Shown: positions 11,486 to 24,342, numbered from the stretch's first letter. The stretch is DNA of 64,000 nt from Stictocephala bisonia (GCA_035578905.1 JAQJVL010000737.1:154501-218500); one strand, 5' to 3'. Numbers and translations are program-made. The notes: generated by a model not told the origin, from the sequence alone.

Positions 11486-11745
11486 AACGTCATAAAATAT
11501 GGTTTTCAGATATACGAGATTAAGTGCAAAATACTGTGAGAACTTCATATTACAGCTCTTTAGGGCACTTGAGATTTGTTGAAATTGTCTTCTTTACATT
11601 CATGATGCCGTGACTGATGTGTTTCAGAAAGCCTTTTGTAAAGAAAAAGGAGACGTTTAAAACCTGAGGAGAATTTCCACTTGTCCCCGTGTGTTTTGTT
11701 TGCGATGTGCGATACTTTATACATTACTTAAATTTTAAAATATAT
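11486..11745 (+). repeat. unclassified interspersed repeat, copy 1
   Basis: About 260 bp match, as reverse complement, 38345-38605. Shared stretches include CATAAAAT, TTTTCAGATATACGAG, CACTTGAGATTTGTTGAAAT, AGCCTTTTGTAAAGAA, AACCTGAGGAGAA and TGTGTTTTGTTTGCGATG. No coding sequence is visible. The level of similarity indicates two old insertions of one non-coding element. Confidence 0.85.
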
Positions 11746-11759
11746 TTAAACTGAAAAAA

Positions 11760-12560
11760 TTACTAGTAAATTTCTATTTATGTAAATCTAAGAACTAATA
11801 GAATATTCCTATTTTTCTGTACGCTGTCAGTAAATATGCTGTAGTGTTGAGATGGTTTTCTTTGTTACCGTATGCGTTGTATTATTTCAGAGTTAGCTTT
11901 CTTTCTTTTACGAGATAAGATTGTTTCGATTCTTGTTCGTGTTTCTTTATGACCAACTTTCAAACAAAGCAATGTGCTCAAGGTTTACCTGAACGTGTCC
12001 ATGTCAGTGTTTTATGCTTGCTGCTAATGGTGCTTCTATAATTTTTATTATATTGCAGGAAGCATTTTAGTTGTTTCTGCTTTGGTATTTTTTCTAAGAT
12101 TTTTACTTTTTGGTTCCATTCCCTTTACATGCTTATGGATTTTTTATATTTTTTTTTCATGTCAAAGTATTTCAGTTTAATCTTCCATTTTCTATTTTCT
12201 ATTACATCTTATTCTACATACGTTTAGTGTAGTACTAAATATACCTAACAATTTTCTGAATGTTAGATATTTTGTGAGGTATACAATTAATGTAACCCTC
12301 TTGACAGCCAAAAAAAGAAAAAAAACTCTTAATTATAAAGTACTGTCTCAATTATAATTAAATAAAAGAAAAGACATATATCTTATTCCAGTGATGTCCA
12401 AACCTCAAAACCATCAAGTGATAAGATCTTTTACACTATTCGGACCACAAACACGAGCTATGAGTCCCATGTTCTCATACTCTCCAACATTGTATGAGTG
12501 GTCTATCAGATCCCATGTCAACTGCCATTAATTTCATCTGACAGTCGGTATTCAAAATCA
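11760..12560. other. no gene seen
   Basis: AT-rich with T-rich tracts; no frame, repeat or motif that I can support. Confidence 0.6.
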
Positions 12561-12569
12561 GAGCAGTAG

Positions 12570-12790
12570 ACCCCTTGATTATGTACACATACCATAGATA
12601 TATCATCTAATCGGTATATTGTTGCCTGTAATTTAGTAGTTAGTGATGTCTGCTACCACAGCTGGTTTAAACTGCATTACATTTACATAGAACTACACTA
12701 GTACTCCACAACTGTACCCCAAAACAGCTGATAGTTTGAAACATAAATTAACTTTGTGATGAGAAATGTATGAGTGTGTATAAAATAAAT
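12570..12790 (+). repeat. unclassified interspersed repeat, related to 54520-54750
   Basis: Shared blocks in the same orientation include TGCATTACATTTACATRGAACTA, then CTCCACAACTGTACC versus TTCCACAATTAACC, then AAAACAGCTGATA. The copies are about 42 kb apart. Function is unknown; it is probably a transposable-element 3' end. Confidence 0.7.
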
Positions 12791-12799
12791 TCTACAACT

Positions 12800-13645
12800 C
12801 GTTCATTCCGAGGAGGCTAAAGATACACCGGTTGTTTCATTGTTTCAGACATTAGGAACTTGTTCAGTACGCTTTTAGTCTTTCTTCCATTCAGTTCATC
12901 AATGTCGTTATAAAATATATGGTTACAAAGGGATGACAAACTACTCATAAACTGTTATGAGATGTAATAGGAAAGAAGATAGAACGAGTGTTAGTCGGAG
13001 GGGGGGAGTAACCGAAAAAGGTAGAATCGGAAGGTTGGAGTGTTAATGAAATGGAGGTTGGGAGGGAGAGAACAAAAAGTGTGGAAGGGGGAAGAGAGAG
13101 GTGTTAAAAACTAAAGTTCACGGTCACATCTAAGTCATTTTAAGTCATATCTCATCGGTCATAAGAATGAGTGATGAGACTCCTTGGCACTACGGAGACT
13201 GTTCTTCAATGTGCATTATGTTTTGTTTAATATAAATTATTGAACTATTATTCTATAATTTTCGTAAAACACACTGTCAGCCTGCTATAATTATTTTAAC
13301 GTTATCTATCGATATACTTTGTAAGGTGTACTTGAATGTTCAGAACCACTTTTACAAACAGTAATTTGTTTGTGTATTTTGGCTTGCTTAATATAATTCT
13401 GTAGCTTTCCATAAAATTATCAACATTTTCATACAATATTTTAGAATTCACCCTACTTTAGATTGTAAGAATATTTTCATGTACATATGCAAATTGTTCA
13501 CATTACAGTACATTACAATAATAAATCTTTACTTTAAGACGAATTATAAGATTATAAGATGAAATTATCCTAACTTGCAGTTGTAACTGAGAGGTTTACA
13601 CATTCCAAATGTGGCTTAAATATTGCATATACTTGTCTCATGTCT
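12800..13645. other. no gene seen
   Basis: AT-rich DNA with a G/A-rich purine patch at 12970-13110 (GGAGGGGGGGAG, then GGAGGTTGGGAGGGAGAG). The patch could form unusual structure, but no gene is visible. Confidence 0.55.
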
Positions 13646-13647
13646 TA

Positions 13648-13829
13648 TTCCTAGACTTAACTAAGCACCATATCATCCATTCCAGATCCACCCAACTATC
13701 CTCTAGGTTACCCATTCACCCACTCTTCATATACTAGGTCTTATGAAAGACTCACCCACTCTACAGACACAAACTAAAATACTTACCCACTCACCCTAAA
13801 CAAACTAGGCTTGATGTAAAAATGCACCC
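13648..13829 (+). repeat. 180-bp duplicated block, copy 1
   Basis: Starts at CCTAGACTTAACTAAGCAC and ends at GGCTTGATGTAAAAATGCAC. It is nearly identical to 15942-16119. The inside has the ACCCACTC and ACCCACTCACCCTAAAC motifs of the dispersed ~36-bp minisatellite monomer. Confidence 0.9.
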
Positions 13830-14475
13830 CAAAACTTAGGCCACTTAAAAGTACCCGTCAGAATCCTGCTTTCCGGGATGTTTCATCACTCTAATTAATT
13901 GGAATCAAAACGAAAACGTCTAATAATGTTATCTTAAATGAATAAAAATGATTAAATAAAACTAGCATTTAAGAAGCTTCCTGAATGATTCAAGAATACA
14001 AGATTTCAAATAAAAATGCAAACAAGCTTTGATCATCTGAAGGACACAGTTGAGAGTAATAATTTTAGTAATAAACTGTAAATGAATGATTAGAGTTGGC
14101 AATCTCCGGAGTAGTATCTGATGGAAGATCAGTGGACAATTAGCGAAGCAGGAACCGAGGGGGCACCACGGTCAGCTGGGTGTAATGATGGGATTGTGTG
14201 TGCGAGCAGTGTGACGGCTTCACGGCCAGCCTTGTCTGCCAACAACTGACACTCAATAATAACCATCTAGTGTGCCGGCACGTGTGTTGAACAAACTGGA
14301 TGATAGATAAACAAGGATAATGGTACAGATCAGGTTCATCTGGCAAGACTTAAGTCCTGTGCAAAGTCCATCCCTATCCCATGGCTTGAAAATCTTTCAA
14401 TGTTATCAGCATATTCTTCTCCACCTCTTATGGTTGTCCTCATGTCCTCAATGTAGCTTCCTTGAAGGATAATAT
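13830..14475. other. no supported gene
   Basis: A GC-richer patch at 14100-14350 is open for 68 codons on the minus strand, but shows no recognisable domain and has no linked exon. The rest is ordinary AT-rich DNA. Confidence 0.45.
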
Positions 14476-14479
14476 GATT

Positions 14480-14695
14480 CTTTTTTAAAGCCCAGGCCGA
14501 TAATTCTCCATTGATTATTTATCTATGTGGGGAACTTATCCAGACAGAGCAAGAGGGGAGTGGGAACAGTATAGTACAATGTGAACATTTTCATAAATAC
14601 TTCCGGTCCAAGTCGGGAATCAACTTGCATTGTAACTCAAGTTCAGTTAAGCTCAAATTAGATAAGCTTTAGACCACTCCACCATCGGTTCTTGA
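14480..14695 (-). mobile_element. SINE with class II (Leu/Ser-like) tRNA head
   Basis: Read on the minus strand from 14692, GGTGGAGTGGTCTAAAGC resembles the D-arm/A-box region of tRNA-Leu or tRNA-Ser. A long variable-arm-like stretch follows, then a B-box-like AAGTTGATTCCCG near 14615. The head is too degenerate to be a functional tRNA and is followed by non-tRNA sequence, as in SINEs. Confidence 0.5.
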
Positions 14696-14699
14696 TCTT

Positions 14700-15940
14700 A
14701 AAGTTCATTTATTGAAGCTGAGGGCTGGTTACCTGGCGGTTTCTTCAACTCGTTGGGGAACATATAGGTATTATTTATATTTTCTCTTAAGAAAAGTTTA
14801 AGGTCTTTTCGAAAACCAGAGATCTAGCCGTCACCAGGCTTGTTTTACAATCCTTCACCACAGGATTATTTCCCTCTCTGAAGGTCTTAATCTGCCCTCC
14901 AAAACCCGTCTTGATATCCTCGAAGTACAGGATGTCAAATATGTTGCCGAGTTTTCAATCTATGGTTAGCTGTTTTCTGATAATAATAATAAAATGTTCG
15001 AAAGAAACTTAGTTCATAATGTAAATCTAGCTCAGAGGACTTTCGGCACTTACAAGATTGTCAATTTAACATACTCAATGTCAACTTGATTTAACTACAT
15101 TTACATCATCATCTCATATTATCAGCTCTATCCTAAGATTGGTCGGTAGCTCTCCACGCAGCTCTGTCTGATTCCTTTGGTTTCATCTCCATCCGGAGTA
15201 TCTCACAACTTTATGACGATAGTGACTGTTATGACTTTCAGCGCTGTCTTCCTCTTCCTTGTTCTCATTCTCTTTTCATTCAATTATTTACCCTAGGAAT
15301 TCATTGATTCCATATAAATTACCTATCTACTAATGCTTCTTTTCTTCCAGTATTCTCGAAATGTGTCGTTTTTCCAACTAGTTTCGACATTATTTTCATT
15401 ACTGATTCGCCTTGTCCATGTTATCTTCTTCGTCTTATTTACTTCCTACTCTTGTAAAGTGATAAAAAAAACTTGTATTACTATTGATTTTATAGGATAA
15501 ACATTCAAGGCTACGCTAATAACTTAAGAGATACGATCACTTGACTAATTACCAGTTTAACTGTCTGTAATCGTAAATTTTAAGGCAAATAAAATTAAAG
15601 ATAACCTCAGAATGAAATAAATAGACAGAAGAAGTTGTGTTTTTTTACTTCTCTGTATAATCATTTGTATTCTACTCATTCAAACAGTTAACTGAACAAC
15701 CTTGTCGTGAATCAGGTGATAGTTGCTTAGAAGCTTACCTAGAACCAAAGAAAAAGGACCAAGGATTCGGCACATCAGATATTCCCAGGATGAATTAAGT
15801 CTTGTACCAAATAAGCTATAAACCCATATGCTGTAAAATATTTTCTTTTCCATGATAAGTTTACATTTGTAGAATGTATTCATTTGATTGAGAGTTATTT
15901 ATGAACTTTTAAAAGATTTAATATGAATTAGATAACATTT
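14700..15940. other. no supported gene
   Basis: Mixed composition. Region 15120-15420 is GC-richer and CT-rich on the plus strand. Its minus strand gives short runs such as KPKESDRAAWRA between stops, faintly like a decayed LINE C-terminus, but this is too weak to annotate as one. Confidence 0.4.
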
Positions 15941-15941
15941 C

Positions 15942-16119
15942 CTAGACTTAACAAAGCACTATATCATCCATTCCAGATCCACCCAGCCATCCTCTAGGTT
16001 ACCCATTCACCCACTCTTCATATATTAGGTCTTATGAAAGACCCACTCACTCTAAAGACACAAACTAAAAGACCCACCCACTCACCCTAAACACACTAGG
16101 CTTGATGTAAAAATGCACC
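15942..16119 (+). repeat. 180-bp duplicated block, copy 2
   Basis: Second copy of the block at 13648-13829, in direct orientation 2.3 kb away, with scattered substitutions. Flanks differ immediately outside both ends, so this is a discrete repeat unit and not part of a larger duplication. Confidence 0.9.
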
Positions 16120-16348
16120 ACCTATAGATAAAAGTTTACCAACCCTCCAATAGATATATTTATATTTTCTGTGAAAGTTTTTAACTTATATTAGAAAAAT
16201 ATTTTCTCCCATTTTAGTTGGTAAAAATTTATTTTTCGAAGTACCAATTTCAATGTTTTCATTTTTCTTAATTACAACAATAAAAATTATATTAACCACA
16301 ATATATTACATAAAACATTTGTCAAAACACAGCTTGAAATAAAATTGT

Positions 16349-16349
<1 letters not shown>

Positions 16350-16381
<32 letters not shown>

Positions 16382-16740
16382 CATGAGTGGAAGGGAAAAT
16401 CAATACTACTGGAAGTGTGTTGGTGAGTGGGTGATGGACAACCACACGTGCATAGATGCTTAGGCGGGACATAACCACTTTACGTGTACGGATAGATGGG
16501 TAGATCATCATCATTGTATGATTATGAGCAGGTGGTTGGGTCAATCAATGTACGTGTTCGGCTGGGTGGGAGGGTCCATAATTATTGTACGTGTTTGGGT
16601 GGGTGGGTTGGTCATTAACACTGTACATGTATGATCCTTCCATCTTAAAATTATTACTTGCAATACGTAAATATTTAGTATGTGTATGTATGTTACTTGT
16701 ATGAGTAGGTTGTTGGGTCAATACACTGTTCATATAGCAT
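16350..16740. repeat. poly-T tract followed by diverged ~36-bp units
   Basis: A run of about 32 T (16350-16381) is followed by five to seven degenerate units resembling GTACGTGTTTGGGTGGGTGG and TTGGTCATTAACACTG. They are the reverse complement of the monomer at 8900. Open frames here are by-products of repeat length. Confidence 0.75.
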
Positions 16741-16749
16741 GACAACACA

Positions 16750-19275
16750 AGTACGATTTTCTATACAGCAACATTAAACTCAAAGGTGATTTTTTACATA
16801 AGTAACCAGCTTTCTGTGCATATGAATGGGATGTATAAAGAAATAAATCAATGCATTGCTTAAAATAATTTAATACCTAATTTATAAAAAGTTACCTAAG
16901 CTAAACTGATCACAGATCTATTAATTAAATTTAATACACAATTTACTATTATTACAATGAGTACTTTGGGAAGTGTGTTTATTGTGTTACTAAATTACTT
17001 AAGTCTAGACATAAAATGTTAAAATATAGGAGCATTTGTTTAATAAAGATAATTATATAGTAAAATATATTAATTTGAAATCATTACCTTTTATCAAGAG
17101 TATTAAAATATTATAAAATAATACTTAACGTGGATTTTTACTAAAAATAAACAGTAAAAATAATAAATTAAAAATGTATAATTTCAGCTGATTTATAAAC
17201 TTATTAATAAAAAATTTTAGTATAAGTTTGGGTGATTTTTTTTAAATTCCTACAATGGTAACCACGTAAAAAGAAATTGATACACACAGTTTTCCAAATG
17301 AAATATATTTACTTAACCTCAAATCATTGTTCGGAAAATTTCAATCATTGTTGTGAATGGTTTATTTGTTCCAATTCTAAATTATTTCTGGTTAAATATC
17401 GTACTGCAATACTTCATAAGTAGCCAACACATTTTTATTCCAGAAAAATAGATTTCTTTGTTCTTTTTTATTTTATCTTTTATAAGTAACTTGTATTTTG
17501 TTAGGTTTACGAGGAAAAACTCAAACTTTTTTTTTAGTAGGTTAAACGACAGAGAGCTGGATTTTGCGTTAGTAAAAAAAAAGGAAACAAATAAATACTG
17601 TAGAAGCAGTTGTATATTACGAGGTACGAGTGGAAGAGTCCTGCTTGAAGTTATCCAAGAGGCACTGACTCAAAAGAACTAGAGACTTTATTAGGTTACT
17701 TGTGCACTAGACGGGTTTATTTGACGGAAAATAACCAGCTGATTGGCGGAAAGTTTTACAGGCGAGTCACGCAACATCTTCTGAAATACGATCGTGAGCG
17801 TGGATTAGCTGTGATTTTCCTTGTTTTCTCTTTAAAAATTACTGATATATGAATAAATTTATGAATATGAAGAAAAATTTTAAAACGTAATATTGAGAGT
17901 TTAATGTAAACTAAATTTTAAGAAAAGCTTTCTTTAGCTTACAATCGTCCCACGAATCTTTAACTTTTATGTATTCATATTCTTCACAGTTCTTCAAAAA
18001 TTATCTGTAAAAATCTTAAATCAATTATAACTATATAGATATTATTAGGAATCTTCTTTGTTTGGTTAATATTTGTGTTTATCGTGCAGTAACGATATAA
18101 CTTTTGTTAAAATCCAAAATTATATTGATTTCCTTAACTTAATAAAACTGCCATAATTTATTTTAATCAAAGTCTTAACATTAAAATTTCATATATAATA
18201 AAATGTCACCTAAATAAGAAATAGAACAAAACTGAAAAGGATTTTTAAAATAAAACTGCAAAGTTAATTCCAACTATGCTATTTCCATTTATATCTAATA
18301 AACTCCATGAACCGGAACCGAAAACCTCTCGACCCATAGTAAAATGTTTTATATTATGTATGAAACCGACAAATAATTAAAATTGTCTATTCACACTATT
18401 GAAAAAAAATATGGGCTCTTTATTTATTCGGTATCCACACTTCTTGTGTATTATTTCCTAATTCTACTCAAATTAACACAATATTTTGATTTTGTTACAG
18501 AAACTAATTTAATTAAAAATACAGAGCTCTGAAACAGAAAATAAATTACTAAATCTCTACCACAAGCTATCTAATACACCAATTCAACTAATAACATAAA
18601 CAATTTGACATATTAGGCAGTGGACATTTAGCTCCAAAGGGATATTTGGGCATGAAGAATATATAAATTAATGTAATCTAAAAATCTAATATCTATCTAT
18701 TTTCATTGGTTTTATTAGAAAATTAGTGAGTTTCGATTTTAAATAAGTAAAATTGATTTTTTTTAACACATATTAAGAGGCAAATTTTTGAAAAGCTGGA
18801 TTTAGAAAGTAACGAACTAAACTTAGTCGTTATATTTTTATTTTCATCGCACGAAACATTATATTTATAATATTCTTTGATAGTTTGTTTTAGATTTATT
18901 TTATGGGTCTAAAATTAAAAAAATATATAAAAGAGTGCTATTCATTTGTTTGTAAGCATTTATGATTTAATAGCTAGCAATTTTATAAACAAGTAAATTT
19001 ACTTTAATCTACTGTTCAAAAGTGTATAAGTGTATTTGTTTTATTAATCACAACACTCATTATTCATACTGCTACTTTACAATTCTCATTTATTGTAAAG
19101 GTAACAATGTTATATAACTTTGTGACTCATCAAACCTGAATTATGATTTAATACGGCAAGGAACAAAGCAAACAAAAGTCTGGTATTATGCCTGTAATAT
19201 TTGGTCCGAGACCTTGAGAATGGGTAATTATTTCAATGTAAGACCACGTATGAAGGAAGAACAGCAAATGAAACA
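16750..19275. other. no gene seen
   Basis: Long AT-rich stretch. One 74-codon plus frame (17458-17682) has a GC-richer end (17600-17680) but no motif. No repeats were recognised. Confidence 0.5.
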
Positions 19276-19278
19276 CAC

Positions 19279-19382
19279 CTGACGACGTGAATACAACTGC
19301 GTCACGCAACAATGAAAACTGAGCCGAGACGGGCCATTGTTGAGAACTGCCTACCGTAACCACTGTAGACGTAGATTGCATT
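19279..19382 (-). CDS. candidate 104-nt exon (unconfirmed)
   Basis: A GC-rich island in AT-rich DNA. On the minus strand it is bounded by an acceptor-like TATGTTCAG (ending 19383) and a donor-like CAG-GTGTGT (19278). Two frames are open across much of it, one starting NAIYVYSGYGRQFSTMARLG and one starting MQSTSTVVTVGSSQQWPVSA. It lies 1.1 kb beyond the stop of the Trp-rich gene on the same strand, so it could be a separate gene or part of an alternative transcript. There is no family match. Confidence 0.25.
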
Positions 19383-19930
19383 CTGAACATACCTCGAAAT
19401 GTCGATTTATGTTTTGATCTTGAATAATAAAACTGGTAATTTGTTTTTTGTTTTTTTGTGTTTTTTTTTTTTTTTAATGTTGCAGGTGCAGTATTTACAA
19501 TTTTGAACTTGAATAAACAATTAATTTTCTTATAATTTTAAAATTCATTATAGTTTCTCCACTACTTGTTCCATTATGATATTTATTCTTGCAAATGTTT
19601 ATAGTATTATTTTATTTTTCATTTATATTATTAATTTTTATCACTAGTCTAAGTACCAATATATATAATTGGTTTTTAAATTTTATTTTATGAGTACTTA
19701 ATTTTTATTCTTGATAGGAATTTAGTATGAATTTAGTATTCTATGTTTGCGTACCGGATTTTAGATACTATTCAACACTCGCTAAAGAAGTTAATTAACA
19801 GCCGACCGTGTGACTTGTTAAGAGGTACGTCACATGCAATATGATTGGATGATGGTCGGCCATTTTTATATATTCCCCAATATAAAACGAATCAAGCAAA
19901 TATAAATCAAAAATATAAATCAAGCACAAT

Positions 19931-19978
19931 ATAAAATTAATATGCACAATAAAATTATATTGTGCATATTAATTTTAT
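19931..19978. repeat. perfect 21-bp inverted repeat, 6-base loop
   Basis: Arms 19931-19951 and 19958-19978 are exact reverse complements; the core is TATGCACAATA. It could fold as a short hairpin RNA or be a small foldback element. Confidence 0.9.
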
Positions 19979-20269
19979 TAAAGTTATGCTTTATTTATTA
20001 TTTTGTAATATTTCCATGGGGAATTTTGATTGTTAAGGTTTGTTATGTTTAAATATACATAGTCGCAAGTTGTTTTTATTAAAAACTATTTGAAATAAAA
20101 AAAATCTGATTGAAGCAAAATTTTAAAGCAAAGACCAATCAACATCAACTAATCAAGCATTTATTCAATTATTTGTCAGAATTCAAACATTTTAAATCAG
20201 CTAATGGTCAACCGTTTTAAAGAATTAAAGTAGAGCTATGTTTTTACTTCCTTTGAAAAAAATAACAAA

Positions 20270-20280
20270 TTTATTTTATT
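20270..20280 (-). promoter_or_regulatory. possible polyadenylation signals (AATAAA x2)
   Basis: Two overlapping AATAAA hexamers on the minus strand, about 235 nt downstream of the Trp-rich gene's stop at 20513. No nearer hexamer of that exact form was found, so these are the best candidates for its 3' end. AT-rich DNA makes chance hits common. Confidence 0.35.
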
Positions 20281-20512
20281 TTCTTCATAAGATCCATTGA
20301 TGCACGACTGAACCCAAGCTGGCTCTAATGACAACAGCACCTGTACGCCACCCTTGAACAAATCTCATAAGATGATTTTAATTGTATGAGTAATCAACGT
20401 AAAATAATCGACATTCAACTTTTATGTCGCCAATTATGCAGTACTAAAAACCAATATTGTAAGTAAGTCATTATTATTTTAGATAGTATTATTCTATTAT
20501 TACTGTCGTCCA

Positions 20513-20783
20513 TCATGCCTTGGACGTGGAGGGGATACTGGAGGACGTGGCGGTCTGGAGGTCCGCGGTGGTGCCATTGGTCCGACGGTGGTAGGGTTCC
20601 GGGTACTCTATATCAGCACCCACCCCACTGTGGCCGTTGTAGGCTGGACGTCGCCTGGTATCCTGGTCTGAGCTGGATGGGTAGCTGCCCCTATCATCCC
20701 CGTAGTAGCCACCCCGCCTACTGCCACCGCTCCCACTGGGCCCCTCCCCGTGTCCATGGTCGTGCCTGTTTGGAGGACAGTCA
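20513..20783 (-). CDS. terminal exon of the Trp/Gly-rich secreted protein gene
   Basis: On the minus strand a good acceptor, GTCCTGTTACAG, ends at 20784. The following T completes the codon left open by the exon ending at 25613 (GC plus T, alanine), after which the frame reads DCPPNRHDHGHGEGPSGSGG and continues to a TGA at 20515-20513. It adds 89 residues after the junction alanine: a His/Gly stretch, an RRGGYYGDDRG patch, an Arg-rich DTRRRPAYN segment and a Ser/Thr-rich tail ending STSKA. The composition resembles the main exon and the GC content is far above the flanks. That, plus the phase match, is the basis for linking them. No cDNA evidence is available to me, and extra small exons in the intron are possible. 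Confidence 0.75.
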
Positions 20784-22408
20784 CTGTAACAGGACATACA
20801 CTGTATTGAATGTTTATTGTAATAAAACATCGTTAAAGTTATTTATGAACTGGGTAAATATAGAATGCTTGTGTTTAGTTTTATCGTACTTTAGTTATAT
20901 ATCATTAAATTTCATGTAATCACGAAACGGTCCAATTATGATTTTTTAATTGGAGCCTGCATAGAAAAGTTGAGATAAATAAAATTGTTTGAATAAAATA
21001 AAGAAAATTTTTTTATTTATTACAACACAACTATAAAGCAAATGTTAGTAGTAATATGAGAATCTATACATAGATTGATACAAAATCATATTTTAGCTTT
21101 GATACTTGCTAAACTAATATATCTTAAACTTGGCAGTTTTAAAATAGGGGATGCAGGTCTTTGTTGTACTTAAATACCATCTATTTACATTTGATACTGT
21201 AACAATTAGTTACCAAATAGATAATTGGGAAAGTACTAAATAGATCAATAGAAAGTATTTTAAAGACATTTTACATGCTTCCAATAAGAAAACCAACGAG
21301 GTACAGTGTTATGTTACTACTTAATAATTTTAGGTAGAAAACAATAAATATTTGCTTTTTTAATATTCTACTTTTAAATAATCGAGTGAAAAAAACTAAC
21401 TGCAAGAATACTTTTATTTTCGACCATATCATTCTCTCAGAGAGAAATGCCCTTATGGAGAGATGTATTTATTAAAATAGAATAAAAATAAAATGTTAGT
21501 AAAAAACCATTGAATAAATTAGTAACGAGTCTGGAAAATACGTCTGAAACGGTTTGTAAGATATGTCTATTATATAATAATACATAGAGTTATTCTTCCC
21601 GATTATGAAGTTATTCTTCCAGGTCAAAACAAATTCCTCATTATAACTCGAGAGAGTTATGACATGCACTGTGAATTTTCAGTTCCAATTTAGACCAGTC
21701 TCGTCTCCAGACCCAGCCGTTTCCAATTAGACATTCATGTCACCGGTATTGTAATATTCTGTGAAAAAAATATCTCAGCAACAGGATTTCCTGGCACTCA
21801 GAGAGTGTCGCAGTTTGTTAAAAACACAACGAGCAACGAGTTTGTGTTCCTTCCACAACAAGAACGTCATATCATATGTATATCCGTGGTAATTTACATG
21901 TCTCCATGTATAAAGTTTTTTTATTATTATTATTAAACAGCAGAGTTATTTTTAAGTAATTGACTCATTAATTACCTGGCTTCCTAATATCTATAATATA
22001 AATTATATATTGTTAAATTTAGAGTATGTATAATATGATTTTTACATAATATCAGATGATTTACATGAAAAAAAAACCATTTGGATTTTCATTTATTTCC
22101 GATAATGATGTTTTCCAACACAATCATGTTCTGTTTTCAGTCGAAAAGCAGCAACAATTTTTTTCTAAGGAAATCTAGAATATCATTCAAATCTTTGCAG
22201 TTTTTTTTAATTTTATTTAATAAGGTGATTTGGTATAGAGTGTTTATGTTCTTTAGAGGGAGTAATGTTGTTCTATATCTGATAAAATAGAGTTTAATTG
22301 TTTTGATTGTCTGTTGCTCCTTGTTTAGCTTGTTTTGTCAGATAATTCAATTACTTTAATATTACAACCTGAATAAATAAAATAGAAAACAACATTCTAT
22401 CCTAACCA

Positions 22409-22640
22409 TTAATGTTTCCTGCAATCAATCAATTCTATAGATTCTAACTTTATATCATTACACATCAATTTAATTGCTGATTTATAGTCACAAAATAAAT
22501 CAATGATTTTACCTTGTATATATTCATGAACTAATTTATTTGGAGCAAATTTAATCACAGCCATTACACCATTAAAAGCGGGTTTTAATGAATCAAGTGC
22601 TTGATAGTTTGAAAATAGTTCAGTAAAAAAATTCAGCACC
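22409..22640 (-). pseudogene. decayed LINE RNase H fragment
   Basis: The 76-codon minus frame includes FNGVMAVIKFAPNKLVHEYI and IDLFCDYKSAIKLMCNDIKL, matching the RNase H pattern of I/R1-group LINEs: an Ala/Glu-type helix, then a strand with a (S/C)D-x-(K/Q)(S/A)A segment, then a helix with DCRKH. The expected acidic residue of the helix is replaced and a stop follows DCRKH, so it is inactive. Upstream and downstream domains are lost. Confidence 0.6.
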
Positions 22641-22689
22641 TACCGAAGATTGGTGAGTTAGTTTTGATTTGTCTGTCTAAATGGGAGCC

Positions 22690-23345
22690 CATAAAGGTTT
22701 ATCATAATTTATCTATGAATCGTCACCACCATTGGAAGGTACTCTTCAGTTGTCCAGAGCATGGACAGTTTCTCTTCTCTTTGTCCTATCCACAATAATT
22801 TTAGACCCATATATAAATTTTAATGACCATATCGACAATCTATATTTTCGTGCTAACAAATCACTTCCTTTCATCTCCAGGGATTTGCACAGTCCTTTGG
22901 CACTGAAGACCTTTTTTTCTCCCTTGTTCGCCAACTTGAGGCGTTGTGTGGTCTTCCGTACTTGATTGGACAAAAAAGAGGCTTGAATCCATTCAACGAA
23001 AGTTTCTTCGTCTGGTTGGTGTTCGGCAAGGCTTGACTTATAAAGAAGTTCCCACAGTTCAACTCCAATCTGAACTCAACCTCCACGATTTACATACGAG
23101 GCGCGGTCAGTAACGTTGTGTTCCTTTACAAACTGCTCAATGGTCACATCAACGCCCCTAATTTACTTGGTGAAGTAGATATCCGCATACCTTTACGAAC
23201 TCGTTCAAATGAACTCTTCTGCAGGCGCCACTGTTCTAGAGACTACGAGCTTAATAGCCCAATGGCAAGAATGATGCGACTGGGGAATTCTGTGTGTTAA
23301 GTGGTGTACTTCTTTCATGTTAGATGACGCTCCTTAGTTCACCTG
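22690..23345 (+). pseudogene. decayed LINE reverse transcriptase C-terminal fragment
   Basis: Piecewise reading across frames gives PYINFNDHIDNLYFRANKSL, PLALKTFFSPLFANLR, RLESIQRKFLRLVG, LQSELNLHDLHTRR and VVFLYKLLNGHINAPNLLG, ending ELNSPMARMMRLGNSVC. This order is typical of the region after the RT domain in jockey/CR1-type LINEs. At least one frame change near 22965 breaks it. The 3' UTR probably runs to about 23570 (AATTAATTCAATT tail-like repeats). It is a different, older element than that at 2087-4792. Confidence 0.85.
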
Positions 23346-23579
23346 TGGAGGGACCAGGGATATGCTGCTTTCCTGCCTAACACTCAAGTACTATTGTAAA
23401 GTATTAAAAACTATCTAATTCACATTGTTATTTTCCAGCTTGGAAATAGTAACATAATTTTAGAATTATTATAATTGAATGTAATTTTGTTATCACACAC
23501 CAATTAGTATTGGTTATGTCGTTGGAATGTAAAATAAAATCAATTCAAATTAATTCAATTAATCTCATTTATTGGTCGG

Positions 23580-23790
23580 AATTATAGTTGGCTGAAGCAG
23601 TTTGGTACCGTAATCTAAAGATTGTCAGTTAGATCCCGTTCACAGCAATAACAAACTTTGAAAGGAATCGGCTGATAACCACTCATCCTTAGTCGGCCTT
23701 AGTTTGTAACAATGATTATATTCACTAATTTATACTCATCACACTTTATTTATACCACAATTATCGGTGTCTTCAGAGTAAATCTATATT
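23580..23790 (+). mobile_element. SINE family A, second copy
   Basis: Shares the body of the 10560 copy (TTGAAAGGAATCGGCTGATA and TCGGCCTTAGTTTGTAACAA, then ATTCACTAATTTATACTCAT). The head is tRNA-like with A-box region GTTGGCTGAAGCAGTTTGG and a B-box-like AGTTAGATCCC. It follows directly on the LINE remnant. Confidence 0.7.
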
Positions 23791-24342
23791 TATAACATAA
23801 AGTGTTTAGAGTTGAAAAGCATCCAGCTAAAGCGTTCCTCTTAAGGGAAAATTCTCACTTGAGTTAACACAAGGCTGGACATTTCCTATTCTCTCCTCCT
23901 TGACCACTAGTATGTCACAGGATATTTGACACAGCCTACAAATTGTTGTTTGCCCAGATCATCCTCTTCAGAGAGCGTCCTCCCTTGAGATGTTACTAAG
24001 ACTTACAATTTGCTATTCAGTTTGTCTTCTTCCCGGCTAAGATGGAGGTTTAACTACACAATTTTTTACTCAATTAATTTACCATGAAAATAACCCGTAA
24101 ATGAAAAAAATATGCTGTAAAATACTTACAATGTGAATCTATACATTACTTGTGTATTTATATGTATGATAAGCAAAATATCGTACAATAATTGGAAACA
24201 AGTTCGTTCTAACTGAAAATTCAAAAAAGTATTACAGTAGCATTTAAAGAGTAAATCATAATGAAAAATAAAATAATTTTTCATTTTGCTGCCTTAAAAT
24301 ATTTTATTCCTACAATATACACATCAACTTATTTAACTCACA

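Noticed and set aside
22732..23300. Intact host gene in the intron of the Trp-rich gene
   Set aside because: The pieces match the post-RT part of a LINE and need a frame change, so they are a retrotransposon remnant.
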